Source of the DNA: Heterohyrax brucei
Taxonomy: Eukaryota; Chordata; Mammalia; Hyracoidea; Procaviidae
Length of the DNA stretch: 64,000 bases
Reading direction: 5' to 3'
Assembly: GCA_028571685.1 (NCBI GenBank)
Contig: CM053140.1
Location: 145,623,701-145,687,700, forward strand
Shown here: piece after piece, positions 22,857 to 33,719 of the stretch
How positions within the stretch are numbered: position 1 is the first letter of the stretch
Layout of the letters: each line of letters starts with the position of its first letter
Program-made: the position numbers and the translations under genes
The notes under the pieces: generated by a model
The model's database searches: none
The model's input: only the letters and a program-made list of their open reading frames with translations
What the model was told of the DNA's origin: nothing

Positions 22857-23666
22857 GGTTTTTTTTTTTTTTTTTATTTTTTATTTTTTAAAATAGTTTA
22901 TTATACTTCAAGTGAAATTTGCAACCCAAATCAATTTGCCGCATAAAACCCAACACACACACCACTATGCCACTCTACCTGCTTTCCCCCTCCACCAGCT
23001 TTCCACCGCATTACAGCCCATTCCTCTTTTCCACCCTATACTTCTACTATCCATTCAATCAACTCATGTCCTCCCCTACCCTCTAATTTTGCCTCTGGAC
23101 AAGAGTTACTCAGACACCCTCATGTGTGTGTTTAAGCCAAGAAGCACATTCTTCACTAGCAACAAGTTATGTCTTATAGTTTAGTTCAATCTTTGAAGAG
23201 CTGGCTTCAGGAATGGTTTCAGCTCTGGGCTAACAGAGAGTCTGAGGGCAGTGTCTTCCAGGGACCCTCAAGTCTGTCGTCTATCTAACCATCAAGTGTA
23301 GTCTTTTTAATAGAATTCTAGTTCTGCACACCCATTTTTCTCCTGCTACTTCAGGGACTTTGTTATATTTCCTGTCAGGGTAGTCATTGGTGGCATCTGG
23401 GCATAATCTATTTCTTCCAGTTTTGTGCCAATCTAAGCTCTGTATCATATGCCACTTTCTGTCTCCTGGACTCATGTTTTCTTGGGTCCTAGATGTCCTT
23501 TATTCTCCTCTGCTCCAGATGGATTGGAACACATTGATGCTACTTAGATGGTCATCTGCTAGCTTTTAATACCCTAGACACTCACTGAAATGGAATACAG
23601 AACATTTTCTTAAAGCAACTAAGTTTTGTCAATTAGCCTAGATGTCCTCTTAAACCATAGTCTTCA

Positions 23667-24301
23667 TGATAAAGTTACCAAGGAAAACTGGTTGCCACTG
23701 CCTAAGGCCTGACCGGGGTAATCACAGACAAGACAGTTAGTTCCTTTCTGACTATTAGAAATGACAAGATTAGCTAGTGAATCTGGTTGCCACAGCTTGA
23801 GGCTTGGGAAGGGTAGTCACAGATAAAATGGTTCCTTCCTGAGAGTTGCCATAAGGACCCGACAATTCACCTGGCTGTCTGGGACATGATCACATGTACA
23901 AGAAAGATGACCTAAGAATGACCTAGCTCTTATTTCCACCCTCTCTCCATACTATTGTCATAGTCTCTGGGAAGCGCCCTATCACGCAGTTGCTAATATA
24001 TGGCCCCAAACCTGGAACCAAAAACCAAGTCACCAACTTCCCTCCCGTCTATGACATCATCCCCTGCTTCTGCCAATAAAAGTTACCCCCAAAATCTTTC
24101 TCCACTCGCAGAGACTGCCCCATTCCCTCTTTGGGATGTACTCTTGCTTAGTAAGACTTTCCTTAGTAAAACTTTGCTGCCAAGAAGATTGCACGCCTTT
24201 GGGGAAGGGGAACCCGGTTTGCCACCCTTCAGGAGACCAGACTTGCTAGTCTGATCTCCAGAACCTGAACCAGGTCACTTGGGGCCTAATCAGTTACAGG
24301 A
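23667..24301 (+). mobile_element. Solo LTR (class I ERV type) nested in the L1 3'UTR
   Basis: About 635 bp separating two halves of the L1 3'UTR. It has a repeated ~40-bp U3 block ('ggttgccactgcctaaggc' and 'ggttgccacagcttgaggc'), a 'ccaataaaagttacc' promoter-like site near 24075 and a GC-rich R/U5-like part. Related hexamers TCTTCA (23661-23666) and TCTTGA (24302-24307) at its edges may be its target duplication. No internal viral genes. A fossil. Confidence 0.72.
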
Positions 24302-24545
24302 TCTTGACACCCAGACTCCTGTACCTGCTACTATGTCATTCGAAAGAATAGGTTGTATTTAAAAAATTTTTTAGCTTTTGGTATAATCCAGTTTTGCTGA
24401 CCCCTCTTTTACTGCGTGCTGTCATTCCCCTCATTTAACCCAGTTCCTATCTGCTGTCTAATCTGTAAATACCCCTCAGCCTTGTAACCATCAAATACTA
24501 TTTTCTTCTGTGTTCAATCCTTTTCTTAGTCCTTAAATAGTAGTC

Positions 24546-24790
24546 TCATACAGTATTTGTCTTCTGTGCCTTCCTCACGTCTTGAAGAATTCTAGACATT
24601 AATCTTTTGTATTCTATCTCTGATAATTCCAGGAAGTTCTCTTCCTCTTGGAAATTTGATTCTTTGTTTCGGGAGCTTTCTGAAGAAATCATGATCCAAC
24701 TCTTTAAGTGCTTTGATATGAATTACTGTTTCTGAAACATCAGTAAATTGTATCTATTTATTTTATATTTTCCAACGGTGTTCTAGCTTC
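24546..24790 (-). pseudogene. ORF1 fragment running in frame into the last ORF2 codons
   Basis: On the minus strand the frame gives 'SSRNKESNFQEEENF' and ends 'RILQDVRKAQKTNTV' plus stop (24546-24548). The first part aligns with ORF1 of the 12.4 kb L1 ('NSRNKDSKNFSDEEAF..YKRIIYRTLLDI'); the last residues equal the C-terminus of ORF2 at 1.8 kb ('RTNTV' stop). The join lies at about 24562-24580. No GT-AG intron signature is consumed exactly at the join, so a plain deletion is as likely as splicing. Confidence 0.7.
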
Positions 24791-24799
24791 TTATTTTAA

Positions 24800-25750
24800 A
24801 ATGTACAAATAGGCTGGTCATGTGTGATAGTTTGATTATGGTTGTCTTTGAAGCTCCAATGTCCTTTCACCAGTGGTTAGGGCTGTTACTAAACATGGGA
24901 GTCCAAGAGTCCATTCATTTTTCTCACCTGGATTCAGTTCAGGTGTCCAGGGAGTCAGTCACCAAGTGTGTGGTGCAGGCTCTCGTCTACCGTCCTAGAT
25001 GGGCAGCGGTGATTGGTAAAGGCACAGGTGTCTGGCTACAGGCCTGATAAAGGCAGGGGGTAACAGCTGTCCCTGAGTGTCTATGAGAATGGCATATACC
25101 CAGATGTCTGAATCTAAGTGAAGGAAGACTTTCTGTCCTGATTTTCTGACTTAGAAGAATCAGCAGAATTTTCCACCCTTCCCCTTGTATGTTAAATTCT
25201 TTCACCTCTGAGACTTGGCAAATGGCTCAGGTTGAGCTTAAGGAGTCCTACTTCCTGCTCAGTTAATGGTGTCGGACTCTAGCACTGGGCATAATACACA
25301 GAAAGGAGGGGAAGTACTGCGAGACGAAAGACAGTCTTACCTTGTAGAAAGGATTCAGATCCTTGTGCAGCAGGCTACATGCAAAGACTTAGCTTCGGAT
25401 AATCCGGTGCTGTCTCTCACTGATTCTGGAGGTGCAAGTGGGTTCTCCAGACAATTGATCCTCCTCAGGAGGGCGACAGCACTTGGCTGGCTGGAGGAGT
25501 GTGTCCGCCAACCTCCATGCTCAACTGACCACATGGTAGCTGCAGCCACTGACAGATCAGGTCTGTGGAATCCTATGTACTTCTGGTGCTACTCTTCCTT
25601 CCCCATTGCTCAGCTCGGTTTCTCAGTTTACCCTTTGATGTTCAGGGCTCCCAGGATGTCATATGTACTGGATTCACTTGTTTTGGGGGGTCTTTGTTGT
25701 TAGAGGGGTCATGGAAAGCATCCAACTACTCCACCATTAGGTCCCACCTC
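24800..25750 (-). other. L1 5'UTR (minus strand)
   Basis: Non-coding region upstream of the ORF1 fragment, GC-richer than its surroundings, ending at the 5' tip of the L1 next to the TSD. Confidence 0.65.
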
Positions 25751-25812
25751 TGAACCAGCAGTCTTCAGGTTGGTCATTGACTACAAACTTTGTGCACCAC
25801 CCAGGGACTTTC
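25751..25812 (-). mobile_element. AfroSINE long variant, right part
   Basis: Resumes the SINE of 22700-22856 with TGAACCAGCAG and ends 'gtgcaccacccagggac', the standard end of the long type. Confidence 0.88.
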
Positions 25813-25814
25813 TT

Positions 25815-26078
25815 TAGTGCTAGAAGCCCCAGATTAAAATCCAAGGAGAGAAAGAGAGACTGAACAGGGTTGAAAGAACTACAGCTGTACATTTTCCATT
25901 AATGAAAGACATCAAACCACAGAAACAAGAAGCCCAGAGAACACAAATAGAATAAATATCAAAACACACACATATGCAAACGTTATATTAAAACAGCTGA
26001 AAACAAAAGATACAGAGAAAAGTCTGACGGCATGCAGAAAAAATAGACATATTACAGGGGAACAAAAAATAGAAATAA
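25815..26078 (+). mobile_element. Ancient L1, ORF1 part (first block)
   Basis: 'ctgaaaacaaaagatacag' to 'ttacaggggaacaaaaaat' corresponds to the ORF1 region coding 'ENKRYREK..YRGTK'. Diverged, broken. Ends at the TSD of a younger L1. Confidence 0.65.
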
Positions 26079-26626
26079 TAGGAGACTACATCAGCATGAG
26101 ATAAGAAGAACCAGATGGTGCCCGGCCACCACCGAAGATGGCCCTGACAGAGAACATAGAATTCCTGATACAGCACAAGAGAAAGAGATCTGCAGATCAA
26201 GAATTCCATTAAAAGACCAGAACTGATGATCCAACAGCCTGGAGGGTTCCCTGAGAGTATGGCCTCTAGACCTGCTGCTAGCTAGGTCTGAAACCAGTAC
26301 TGAAGTCAACACTTCAGACAAAGAACAGGCTGGACTCAGAGACACAGAGTGATGGACGTGGTATGTGTACTTAAGGATTTTGTGTGTGTGTATGTGTATA
26401 TATACACATATATGAGGCTGTCCTACCAGTTTCTTTCTAGAGGGGAGAGGAGAGGCGAGAAAGGAGGGGACAAGTGTTTGTTGAGTGGATACTGGAAGTA
26501 AAAGGTAAAAAAGAAGAGTGTGCTGTCACAGGGTGAGGAGAGCAGATGGAGTTGCAGAGAAGTGGGTATGGAAAATTGACTTGGATTGTAAACTTTCACT
26601 TAATCACAAAAAAAAACAAATTTTTT
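26079..26626 (+). mobile_element. 5'-truncated L1 (3'UTR) inserted in the ancient L1
   Basis: Matches the 2.3-2.8 kb 3'UTR: 'agaaccagatggtgcccggc', 'gatgatccaacagcctgg', 'gagtatggcctctagacc', 'gatactggaagtaaaagg', ending 'acttaatcac' plus A-run. Perfect 12-bp TSDs AAATAGAAATAA at 26067-26078 and 26627-26638. A short (TG/TA) stretch lies at 26380-26413. Confidence 0.9.
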
Positions 26627-27680
26627 AAATAGAAATAAGAACAAACTCTTTGTCAAAAACCATGCAGTCCAGAAGGCAATGGAGACAGAGCTTTAAAACA
26701 GTTAAAACAAAAAAAGTAAGTAATCTTATATCCTATCTCAAGATATTTTTTTCTTTTCCACCACTTTCAAGGATAACATGCCATCACCTTCTGGATTGCA
26801 TGTTTTTTTTAACAGAAAGTCTGCTGTAGCTCCTATTTTTAGTCCTCTGTAATGTATCTTATACCCAGTCTTGGAGCCCTAGTGATGCAAGTGGTTAATA
26901 ACTTGGCTGCCAACCAAAAAGGCAGCAATTCAAATCTACCAGCCTCTCCTTGGAAACCCTATGGGGCAGTTCTACTCTGTCCTAAGGGGTCACTGAGTGA
27001 AAACTGATTTCACAGCAATGGATTAATACTCAATCTTATATTCAGTTACAATATCTTTTAAAACTGAAGGAAAAACAAAGATTTTTTTTGAGGAGAACAA
27101 TAGATTTTTAGAGACACATCATTACTAACAGATTGCACTAAAATTGAATGGTAACTTCTTAAAGCAAAATTAATATAATACCAAACAAAACCCACAAACT
27201 ACACAAAGGAATGAAGAGTACTGAAGAACCAAATAAATGCAGAGTAATATAAAATTCTATTTTTTTTTTTTCTTATTTTCAATTGCTCTAACAGATAAAG
27301 CAAAAACAGATCAACTTCATGGCGACTAACAAGAGCAAAAACTAAGATAGTCACCTCGAATTGTGTATTTACAGTAAAAGTAAAATGTATGACAATAATA
27401 ACACAAATGAATGAGAAAGACAATTTGGGAACACACTGTTACAAAGTCCTTACGTCTTATGAAGCTACATGCTATAATCTAAAGGTATAATGTGAAATGA
27501 ATGTCTAAAAAATCTCTGAGAATCTACATAAAACTATTACAGCTGATAAGTGGGTTTACTAAGGTCACAGGACACAAGGCTAATACATAAAAATCAATCA
27601 TATTGATATACCTGATTATACATTTTATATATTGCTGGTCAATGCAAGTATTACAAGAGACATTGCAAGAAAGAGGAGCT
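26627..27680 (+). mobile_element. Ancient L1 continued (ORF1 C-terminus, spacer, piece of ORF2 RT)
   Basis: 'accatgcagtccagaaggc' (26660) and 'aaactgaaggaaaaacaaag' (27060) are ORF1 C-terminal blocks. At 27535-27620 'tgataagtgggtttactaag' and 'aaaaatcaatcatattga' match the RT block 'ISEFSKVAGYKINIQKS', so most of ORF2 between is deleted. An AfroSINE (26873-27025) is inserted. Confidence 0.65.
26873..27025 (+). mobile_element. AfroSINE
   Basis: 'ggagccctagtgatgcaag', 'aaccctatggggcagttc', 'ggggtcactgag'. Flanked by similar 14-mers (tcttatacccagtc at 26857; tcttatattcagtt at 27034), probably the target duplication. Confidence 0.88.
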
Positions 27681-28904
27681 TCCCTTTTTGGTTCTACTGC
27701 ACTGGTTTTGTAGATGCTTGCAACATGTACTTCCTCTCTGACGCCTGCTTCTGACAGTACACAATAGTCAGCAGGACCCAACAAGCCACAGCTTTGCCAG
27801 GTCAGGTGGTTTCATAGCAGTGTACCTCCAGAGAGACACCTTCCTGTGAACCGCTTTCCCTGGAACTCTGGAGTCAAATTTTGAGAAACTTCTACCTGTG
27901 CTGTACCCTCACTGACCTCTCTGCCATCCAACTGTGTCTTTTCCAACAAGGCCTTGTTCTCAGCCCCAGGGAAGAAGGATGGAGAAAGGATGGCTCTTTG
28001 GATGCTCTTTCTCAGTCCTACAGGTAGTGACTGCTCATCTGTCTGCTGTTCCTATATTCTTTATGAGTTCTCTTTGCTGTCATCTATCCAATCGCATTGT
28101 AGTTAATGATTCTTTGTATTTCCCTTTCTGTAGTTGGAAGCACTCATTACTGTGCAGTTTTTGTCCCCTGAGTGGACACTAATTCAGTTAATCATTCTTT
28201 CTCAAACCAAGTAGTTTGATTGTCATATAGAAGGCTCTATACTACCCCCTTCTGAAGATCTTCAAACCACCTCACTTTGGATCAAAGCCTTAACCACACT
28301 TAAAAAAGGAGAAGGGTCTACTTCATTGTTCTCAGTGTAACCAAATTGCCAACATAGCGCATGCACATAATGTGTGAGTCAGATACCCAAAAATGCATGC
28401 AGTTTTCTTTTTTTCCCTTGAATAGAAGGCAAGATCGACAGAACACTTACACCTCCCACCAGCTCCTCATTAAATCCTTCCCATAAGACTAACCACACTG
28501 GCAGGAAAGAATTGTTCGGTACATGAAAAAAGCCACTGATAGGGAAGTTTAGCAGAAGAGCTAAATTCTTATTTTCCTATTTCACATGCCACCTCAGACT
28601 TCCTTCCAAGACTGCATTTCTCTCTAAGGGGAAAAAAAAAAAAACTAAAACAGTTAAATTTTGTACATAATTTCAGTATCTGATGCTTTTCTTCTTGGAC
28701 GCTTATTTCTTTTAGGTCCAAATTTGAGGGGGAGACCAGAATCTACTGTGATAATGAGAGTAGAAAAAAGAAAGTAAAAATAATTTGCTTTTTATGTGTT
28801 CATTTATTTGAGTTCAATATGTTTGAAAAATTCTGACTGGCTAATCAACATGTTTAGGAAAAGAAGCAGTAGAAGCAAAAAACTATCAATTCTAGATGGG
28901 AAGG
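27681..28904. other. unassigned, no gene seen
   Basis: About 1.2 kb; no repeat named, no supported exon. Confidence 0.45.
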
Positions 28905-29620
28905 AGCACTATTGTTGTTGCTGCTGTTGTTGCTCGTAGGTGCTGTTAAACCGGTTCCTACTCTTAGTGACTCCATACACAACAAAACGAAACACTGTAC
29001 CATGCCTGCACCATGCCCACAAACGTTGTTATGCTTAAGCCCAGAACACATCTGTTTGTTCTTTTGGTAGTCCATGTACATTCAATATTCTTCTCCAACA
29101 TCACAATTCGAAAGTGTCAATTCGTCTTCTTCAATCTTCCTTATTCATTGTCCAGTTTTCAAATGTCTGTGAGGTGATTGAAAATACCATGTTTTGGGTT
29201 GGGTGCACCTTAGGCTTCAAAGTGACATCTTTGCTTTGCAACACTTTGAGGAGGTCTTTTGCAGTCGATTTGCCCAGCACAATGCATCTTTTGATTTCTC
29301 AACTGTTGCTTTCATGGATGTTGATTGTGAACAAAAGTAAAATGAAGTCTTTGACAAACTCAGTCTTCCTCTGTTTATCATGTTTCATTTTGATTCAATT
29401 GTGAGGACTTTTGTTTTCTTTATGTTGAGACATAATCCAAGCTGAAGACTTTGGTCTTTGATCTTCATCAGTAAGTGCTTCAAGTCTTCTTCATTTTCAG
29501 CAAGCAAAGTTGTATCATCTGCATAACTCAGGTTGTGATTGAGTCTTTCTCCAGCCTTCATGCCCTGTTCTTCTTATTCATACAGTCCAGCTTCTCATAT
29601 TATTAAATGAGAGTCCATTT
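28905..29620 (-). mobile_element. RTE (BovB-like) LINE 3' part
   Basis: Antisense: begins with the TTG-rich tail (28912-28935) and 'actcttagtgactcc', then 'agtccatgtacattcaatat', 'gattgaaaataccatg', 'gcaaagttgtatcatctgca', 'gtccagcttctcat'. These match the C-terminal ORF and 3' end of the element at 61.0-61.7 kb. It has an internal deletion near 29045 and stops in all frames. Confidence 0.88.
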
Positions 29621-29621
29621 A

Positions 29622-30244
29622 TTCTCAAATCTCTCATCACTAGCCCAGGTTTCATTCATTAGGTTTATGTAGAGCAAGTCTTAGTTCTATTTCACACTAC
29701 AGCCTTTGAAATAACTAGAAGTCCATCGTGTTCCCCCAGCACACTTTATTTGCAGCAGAGATAGTGAAAACCTTTGTCTTCTCCTTGAAAAAGTCTCCTG
29801 AAACATCCAAGAGAGTAATTCTCATCAAGGATGAGACGAAAAGACATTTTCCTCACTCACAAGATGAGAAGCTAAACACCTATACCCAGCTTCTTGAAGG
29901 TCTGAGAAGAGTAAAACCGAACTAGCTGTCCAGATTAACTCAGCTCGGAAATGCCTTCTTCTTTTCAGGGTGACTTATAGAATCCTAGAATCTTTGAGAT
30001 CCATGTACTTTTGGAGACTAAGTCTCTAGTAACAAACCTGACAGAGATTTTCACAAAAGAGCCAATAAAATAAGGCTAACTTGTTGAACGTAATAATATA
30101 GAGAAATACACTTTAACTTTGTCTAATAACCACCTTCTCAATCCATTTTAAGCCATTTATTCTTCCACCTAATATAGTCTTACTAATAACTTCTGTATTG
30201 AAATATCAAGGCAAACACTGGTAGTATGTTTTTACATTAACTGG
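29622..30244. other. unassigned
   Basis: No feature recognised in about 620 bp. Confidence 0.4.
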
Positions 30245-30392
30245 TTAGACTATCTCAGTTGCCATCAGTCAATTCTGACTCACAGCAATCCCACAGAACC
30301 GAGAAGAACTGCCATGTAGGCTTCCAAGGAGCAGCTAGTGGATTTGAACTGCCAACAATTTGGTTAGAAGCCATGCTTTCAACCACTGTATA
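30245..30392 (-). mobile_element. AfroSINE
   Basis: 'cagttgccatcagtcaattc', 'tgactcacagcaatccca', 'ccaaggagcagctagtgg', 'ttggttagaagccatg'. Confidence 0.88.
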
Positions 30393-30889
30393 GACTTAAG
30401 GTTAAGGCTCAAGTTCAAGGATCAAGTTTTTTTTTCACGCAATCTGTCAAAGGAATGGCCATCATATGATAAAATTTGAATTTGACTTTGCACTAACAAA
30501 AAAAAGAGAGATGAAAAAGTTCCAGATCCCACAGAAAATGACTGAAAAAATAGTTTAAATTGAACCTGGAATCTAAAGTTCACAAATAGCCTTGCCCAGA
30601 TACCCATAAGGTGATCAGAATTTTTCTTTCTTGAACATCTAACTATAACCAATATTAAATCATATAAACTATTTCAGGTAACATCTACCTGTCTCAGAGA
30701 AAGTTCAAAACAGAAGTATCCACCAGTCTTGTCTATTCTGTGAAGCAGAATGGCTTGAACTCTAAGCACAATTGTGAGTACCAATGTACAGATGTTTTCA
30801 AAGCCTCTATCTGGCCTGGATTATCGATATGAATGTCACAGAATATAACTCCATGAATGTCACAGAACACTTAGTGCATGAAAGCACTG
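30393..30889. other. unassigned
   Basis: No feature recognised. Confidence 0.4.
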
Positions 30890-31262
30890 TTTCAGGCATT
30901 AGAGATATACAGGACACAACATTTGCTTCCATAAGTCTTACAGGTGGGAACAGGAGGTATATACAGCAATACAAGACTACAAGTGCTAAGAGTCAAAATA
31001 CCTTCATCCACAAGAAGGGGGAGAACTTTGTGGGATCCAGCAGAAGGGAAAAACTTCCCAGAAAAGTATTCCTTACACCAGGACTATAAAAGAAAAGATT
31101 TAGATAAATGAAAGACAACAGTTGGTGAGAATTGTATGACAAAAGAAAAAAAATAGAGAGAGGCAGAAATGTGCAGTGTCCCTGCTGAATAACTAGTCCA
31201 ATTTGACTGGAAAGGAGGAGTCATGAGAAATAAGCAGAGAAGTTAGACAGGTCAGGCACAAG
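30890..31262 (-). mobile_element. L2 remnant (tentative)
   Basis: 'caggcattagagatatacag' and 'cataagtcttacagg' follow the antisense L2 3' end; later blocks are weaker. Confidence 0.45.
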
Positions 31263-31267
31263 AGAAG

Positions 31268-31450
31268 AACCACTGAGTCTATGCTGACTTGTAGCGACCC
31301 ACTTGTGTCAGAGTAGAACTATGCTCCGTGTTTTCAGTGGCTGATTTTTGGCCAGGGCTGTCTTCTGAGATGCCTCTGAGTGGCCCTGAGCCTCCAACCT
31401 GTTGGTTCACATCCAAGGGCATTAACCATTTGCATCACCCAAGGACTCCA
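31268..31450 (-). mobile_element. AfroSINE long variant
   Basis: 'gacttgtagcgacccac', 'gtgtcagagtagaac', 'tcagtggctgatttttgg', 'atgcctctgagtggccc', 'gcatcacccaaggactcc'. Confidence 0.88.
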
Positions 31451-31644
31451 ACAGATGGAGTCTGAACTGATAACAAAACCTCAATTTGTTAGGAATAGAG
31501 CAGTTGCCATGAAGAAGAGTATTTTATCATTGCAATATTTAGAAGTGCCAGTACATAGTGATTATAAAAAGCATATTTGATTTTGTTTGGTATTATTTTT
31601 CTGTTTAAAGTCTCTACAAATAATGGACTTCCTTATTGCCAGCA

Positions 31645-31803
31645 AACCTGGGTGCTGTAGTAGTTAAGTGCTACAGCTGCTAATCGAAAGCTCTGCAATT
31701 CAAATCTGTCAGGTGCTCCTTGGAAACTGTATGGGGCAGTTCTGCTCTGTCTATAGCATCGCTATGAGTGGTAATCAACTTGATAGCCATTGGTTTGGGG
31801 TTG
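31645..31803 (+). mobile_element. AfroSINE
   Basis: 'aacctgggtgctgtagtag', 'ttaagtgctacagctgctaa', 'tccttggaaactgtatgggg', 'atcgctatgagtgg'. Confidence 0.9.
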
Positions 31804-31949
31804 TTGCCGGCATCTAGAAGCTAACTGCTTCCACCTCCCTCCTGGTACCTCAAAGCAGTAGAATACGTTACAGAAACTTCCTTGCAAAATATGATGATCA
31901 TGTTTGATCTATGTATAAGTGTTTAAAACTTGTAGTCATAGAGCTAATC

Positions 31950-32140
31950 CTATTAAATACATTATCTCTCTTAATCCAAAACAAACCTGTAACTATTATT
32001 ATTTCTATTTTATAAATGAGGAAAGTGAGGTTTAAAGAAGTTAATCTGCTTAAGTTCACACTGTCAGTAAGTGCAAAACAGAGTTCAACTCGAGTGTCTC
32101 TGGTACCAAAATGTGTATCCTTATCCAGTTTCCTTATTTT
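31950..32140 (-). mobile_element. MIR SINE
   Basis: 'acattatctctcttaatcc', 'ctattattatttctatttt', 'ataaatgaggaaagtgagg', 'ttaatctgcttaag' in antisense MIR order. Confidence 0.75.
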
Positions 32141-32834
32141 AATCATCATTAATAATGAATAGTTACGCAACTGTTTGCAATATGTCTGCGTCATGTTTTC
32201 AAACAATTACTACTCTGAGTTTTTCTCACACATTCTATGCTGCCACCAACTGGTCTCTTGTAAAACTTCCACGCTTCTGGTCTGCATTCCTTCTCAGCCC
32301 TATCAGTTTTGAATTCCCTTGGAAGATGACTGAAATTTATCTGGACCGGATTTATGTTACTTAAAATTTCCTAAGCTTATCAGTATACTCTCTTTTGCCT
32401 ATCTGCAGTGTGCTAGAGTCATAAAGAGATTAAAACGGAGATTAGCTGACTAATGAAACCACACCGCCAAAAGGCAGAGTGATGGCAAATCAGCCCCCCA
32501 TTCACAAAGTCTGCTGAGGGAATGTGTCACTTCTGAATTCAGAGAGCACAGTGAGTTTGGTGTCTTTTTCCCATGGTTGACTGTGGGAGTCCTGAGTTAA
32601 GGGGACACAGGCAACTAGAAGCCAAATTAGTAAGGCCGTAGAGAGGGGGCTGAAAAGTCAGGGAAGGAACTAGCAAAGATTCAGGACTTCAGTCATCAGC
32701 TTCTAAAAGGCTGATTGTTGTAATCCTACCAAAAATGAAGAATGTTCACATTTGTAAGAATGAGAAAAACAATAAAACCCTTGCCAGATCCTTATGATCA
32801 TCTGATTTCTTCTGTAGGAGAAATCAGTAAATAT
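32141..32834. other. unassigned
   Basis: No repeat or exon recognised in about 690 bp. Confidence 0.4.
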
Positions 32835-33004
32835 TGTTACCATATTTAAAACTTCCATTTTTTTAAAAGCTGGTATATCTATAACAAAAGATAAGACCAT
32901 TTTAATACAAGAGGTAAAGAAATCTTAGCAAAAACACCAAAACCATTATAAACTAAACCCAGTGCCACTGAGTTTATTCCAATTCATATTGACCCTACAG
33001 GATA
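32835..33004. repeat. Local direct duplication, copy A (second copy at 34041-34209)
   Basis: Shared blocks include 'tatttaaaacttccattt', 'tatatctataacaaaag' and 'accattttaatacaag', running into the 3' part of an antisense AfroSINE. I estimate roughly 85-90% identity by eye. Only copy A carries the whole SINE. Confidence 0.85.
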
Positions 33005-33112
33005 GAGCAGAACTGCCCCATAGAGTTTCAAAGGACCACCTGGTGGATCTGAACTGCCAATCTTTTGGTTAGCAGCCGGAACTCCTAACAACTACACCAC
33101 CAGGGTTTCCTC
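32936..33112 (-). mobile_element. AfroSINE
   Basis: 'ctaaacccagtgccactgag', 'gcagaactgccccatagag', 'ggttagcagccggaac', 'caccaccagggtttcctc'. Full length. Confidence 0.9.
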
Positions 33113-33399
33113 ACCCGACTGATTGCATTAAGCATGAATCTCCCTGTAGTAGGAGGGAGGGAAAGAAACAAAACAACCCTGGATGAGACTACAGTATGCT
33201 GATACAGAAAACCAGGAGCTAGCAGTTGTGTTCTAGTATTTGAACTCATTCTCTGATCTTGTCATGAGTGTTAAATCAGCTGAAGTCTGGGTTCCCTCTG
33301 GATTCTAGCCTCTGGATTCATTCCTTTCAGAGCACCATCTTAATGCCATTGTGAGATTATCAGGATATGGAGGATGGCACAGAAGGTAAGAAGTGTTCA

Positions 33400-33545
33400 T
33401 TGCCTACTAAATTTACTAGGCAGGCACTAGGTAAAGCACTTCAACCTATTATTTAATTTAACCTTCACGGTAACCCTATGAAGTAGAGACCATTATCTCT
33501 ACAGCTGAGAAATATAAGACTTATTACTAGCTTGGAGGTCAGGTT
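33400..33545 (-). mobile_element. MIR SINE, left of an AfroSINE
   Basis: 'ggcaggcactaggtaaagc', 'aaccttcacggtaaccc', 'tatgaagtagagaccatt' are antisense MIR. More MIR-like sequence follows the SINE at 33720-33830. Confidence 0.7.
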
Positions 33546-33554
33546 CAAAACTAA

Positions 33555-33719
33555 AAAACCAAACCAATTGCCATCAAGTCAAGTCCAACTCATAATGACC
33601 AAATAGGACAGAATATAAGTGTCTCGTAGAATTTCCCAGGAATGGCTGCTGATGGATTTGAACTGTCAGCCTTTTAGTTAGCAGCCCAATGGTTAACCAC
33701 TGTGGCACCAGGGCTCCCT
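33555..33719 (-). mobile_element. AfroSINE inserted in MIR
   Basis: 'aaaccaaaccaattgccatc', 'aagtcaagtccaactcataa', 'gttagcagcccaatggttaa', 'ggcaccagggctccc'. Confidence 0.9.

Larger units (their letters stand above)
22857..25750 (-). mobile_element. ORF2-less L1 (5'UTR + ORF1 part + 3'UTR), carrying a nested solo LTR
   Basis: Bounded by perfect 11-bp TSDs in an AfroSINE. A T-run at 22858 is its poly(A) on the minus strand. The 3'UTR occupies about 22875-24545 apart from the LTR at 23667-24301, with the 'gcttttaataccctagacac' block also found, inverted, in the L1 at 2.1 kb. Immediately upstream lies the last part of ORF2 (only a few codons), fused to an ORF1 fragment (24575-24790), and then about 950 bp of 5'UTR ending near 25745. 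Almost all of ORF2 is missing. Either a HAL1-like ORF2-lacking element inserted as such, or ORF2 was lost by a later internal deletion. Confidence 0.82.

Noticed and set aside
22912-23184. 90-codon plus-strand open frame
   Set aside because: Lies within the antisense L1 3'UTR.
23667-24301. Provirus with internal genes
   Set aside because: Only LTR sequence lies between the two L1 halves; there is no room for internal coding regions.
29114-29404. 96-codon plus-strand open frame
   Set aside because: Antisense shadow of an RTE fragment that reads on the minus strand.
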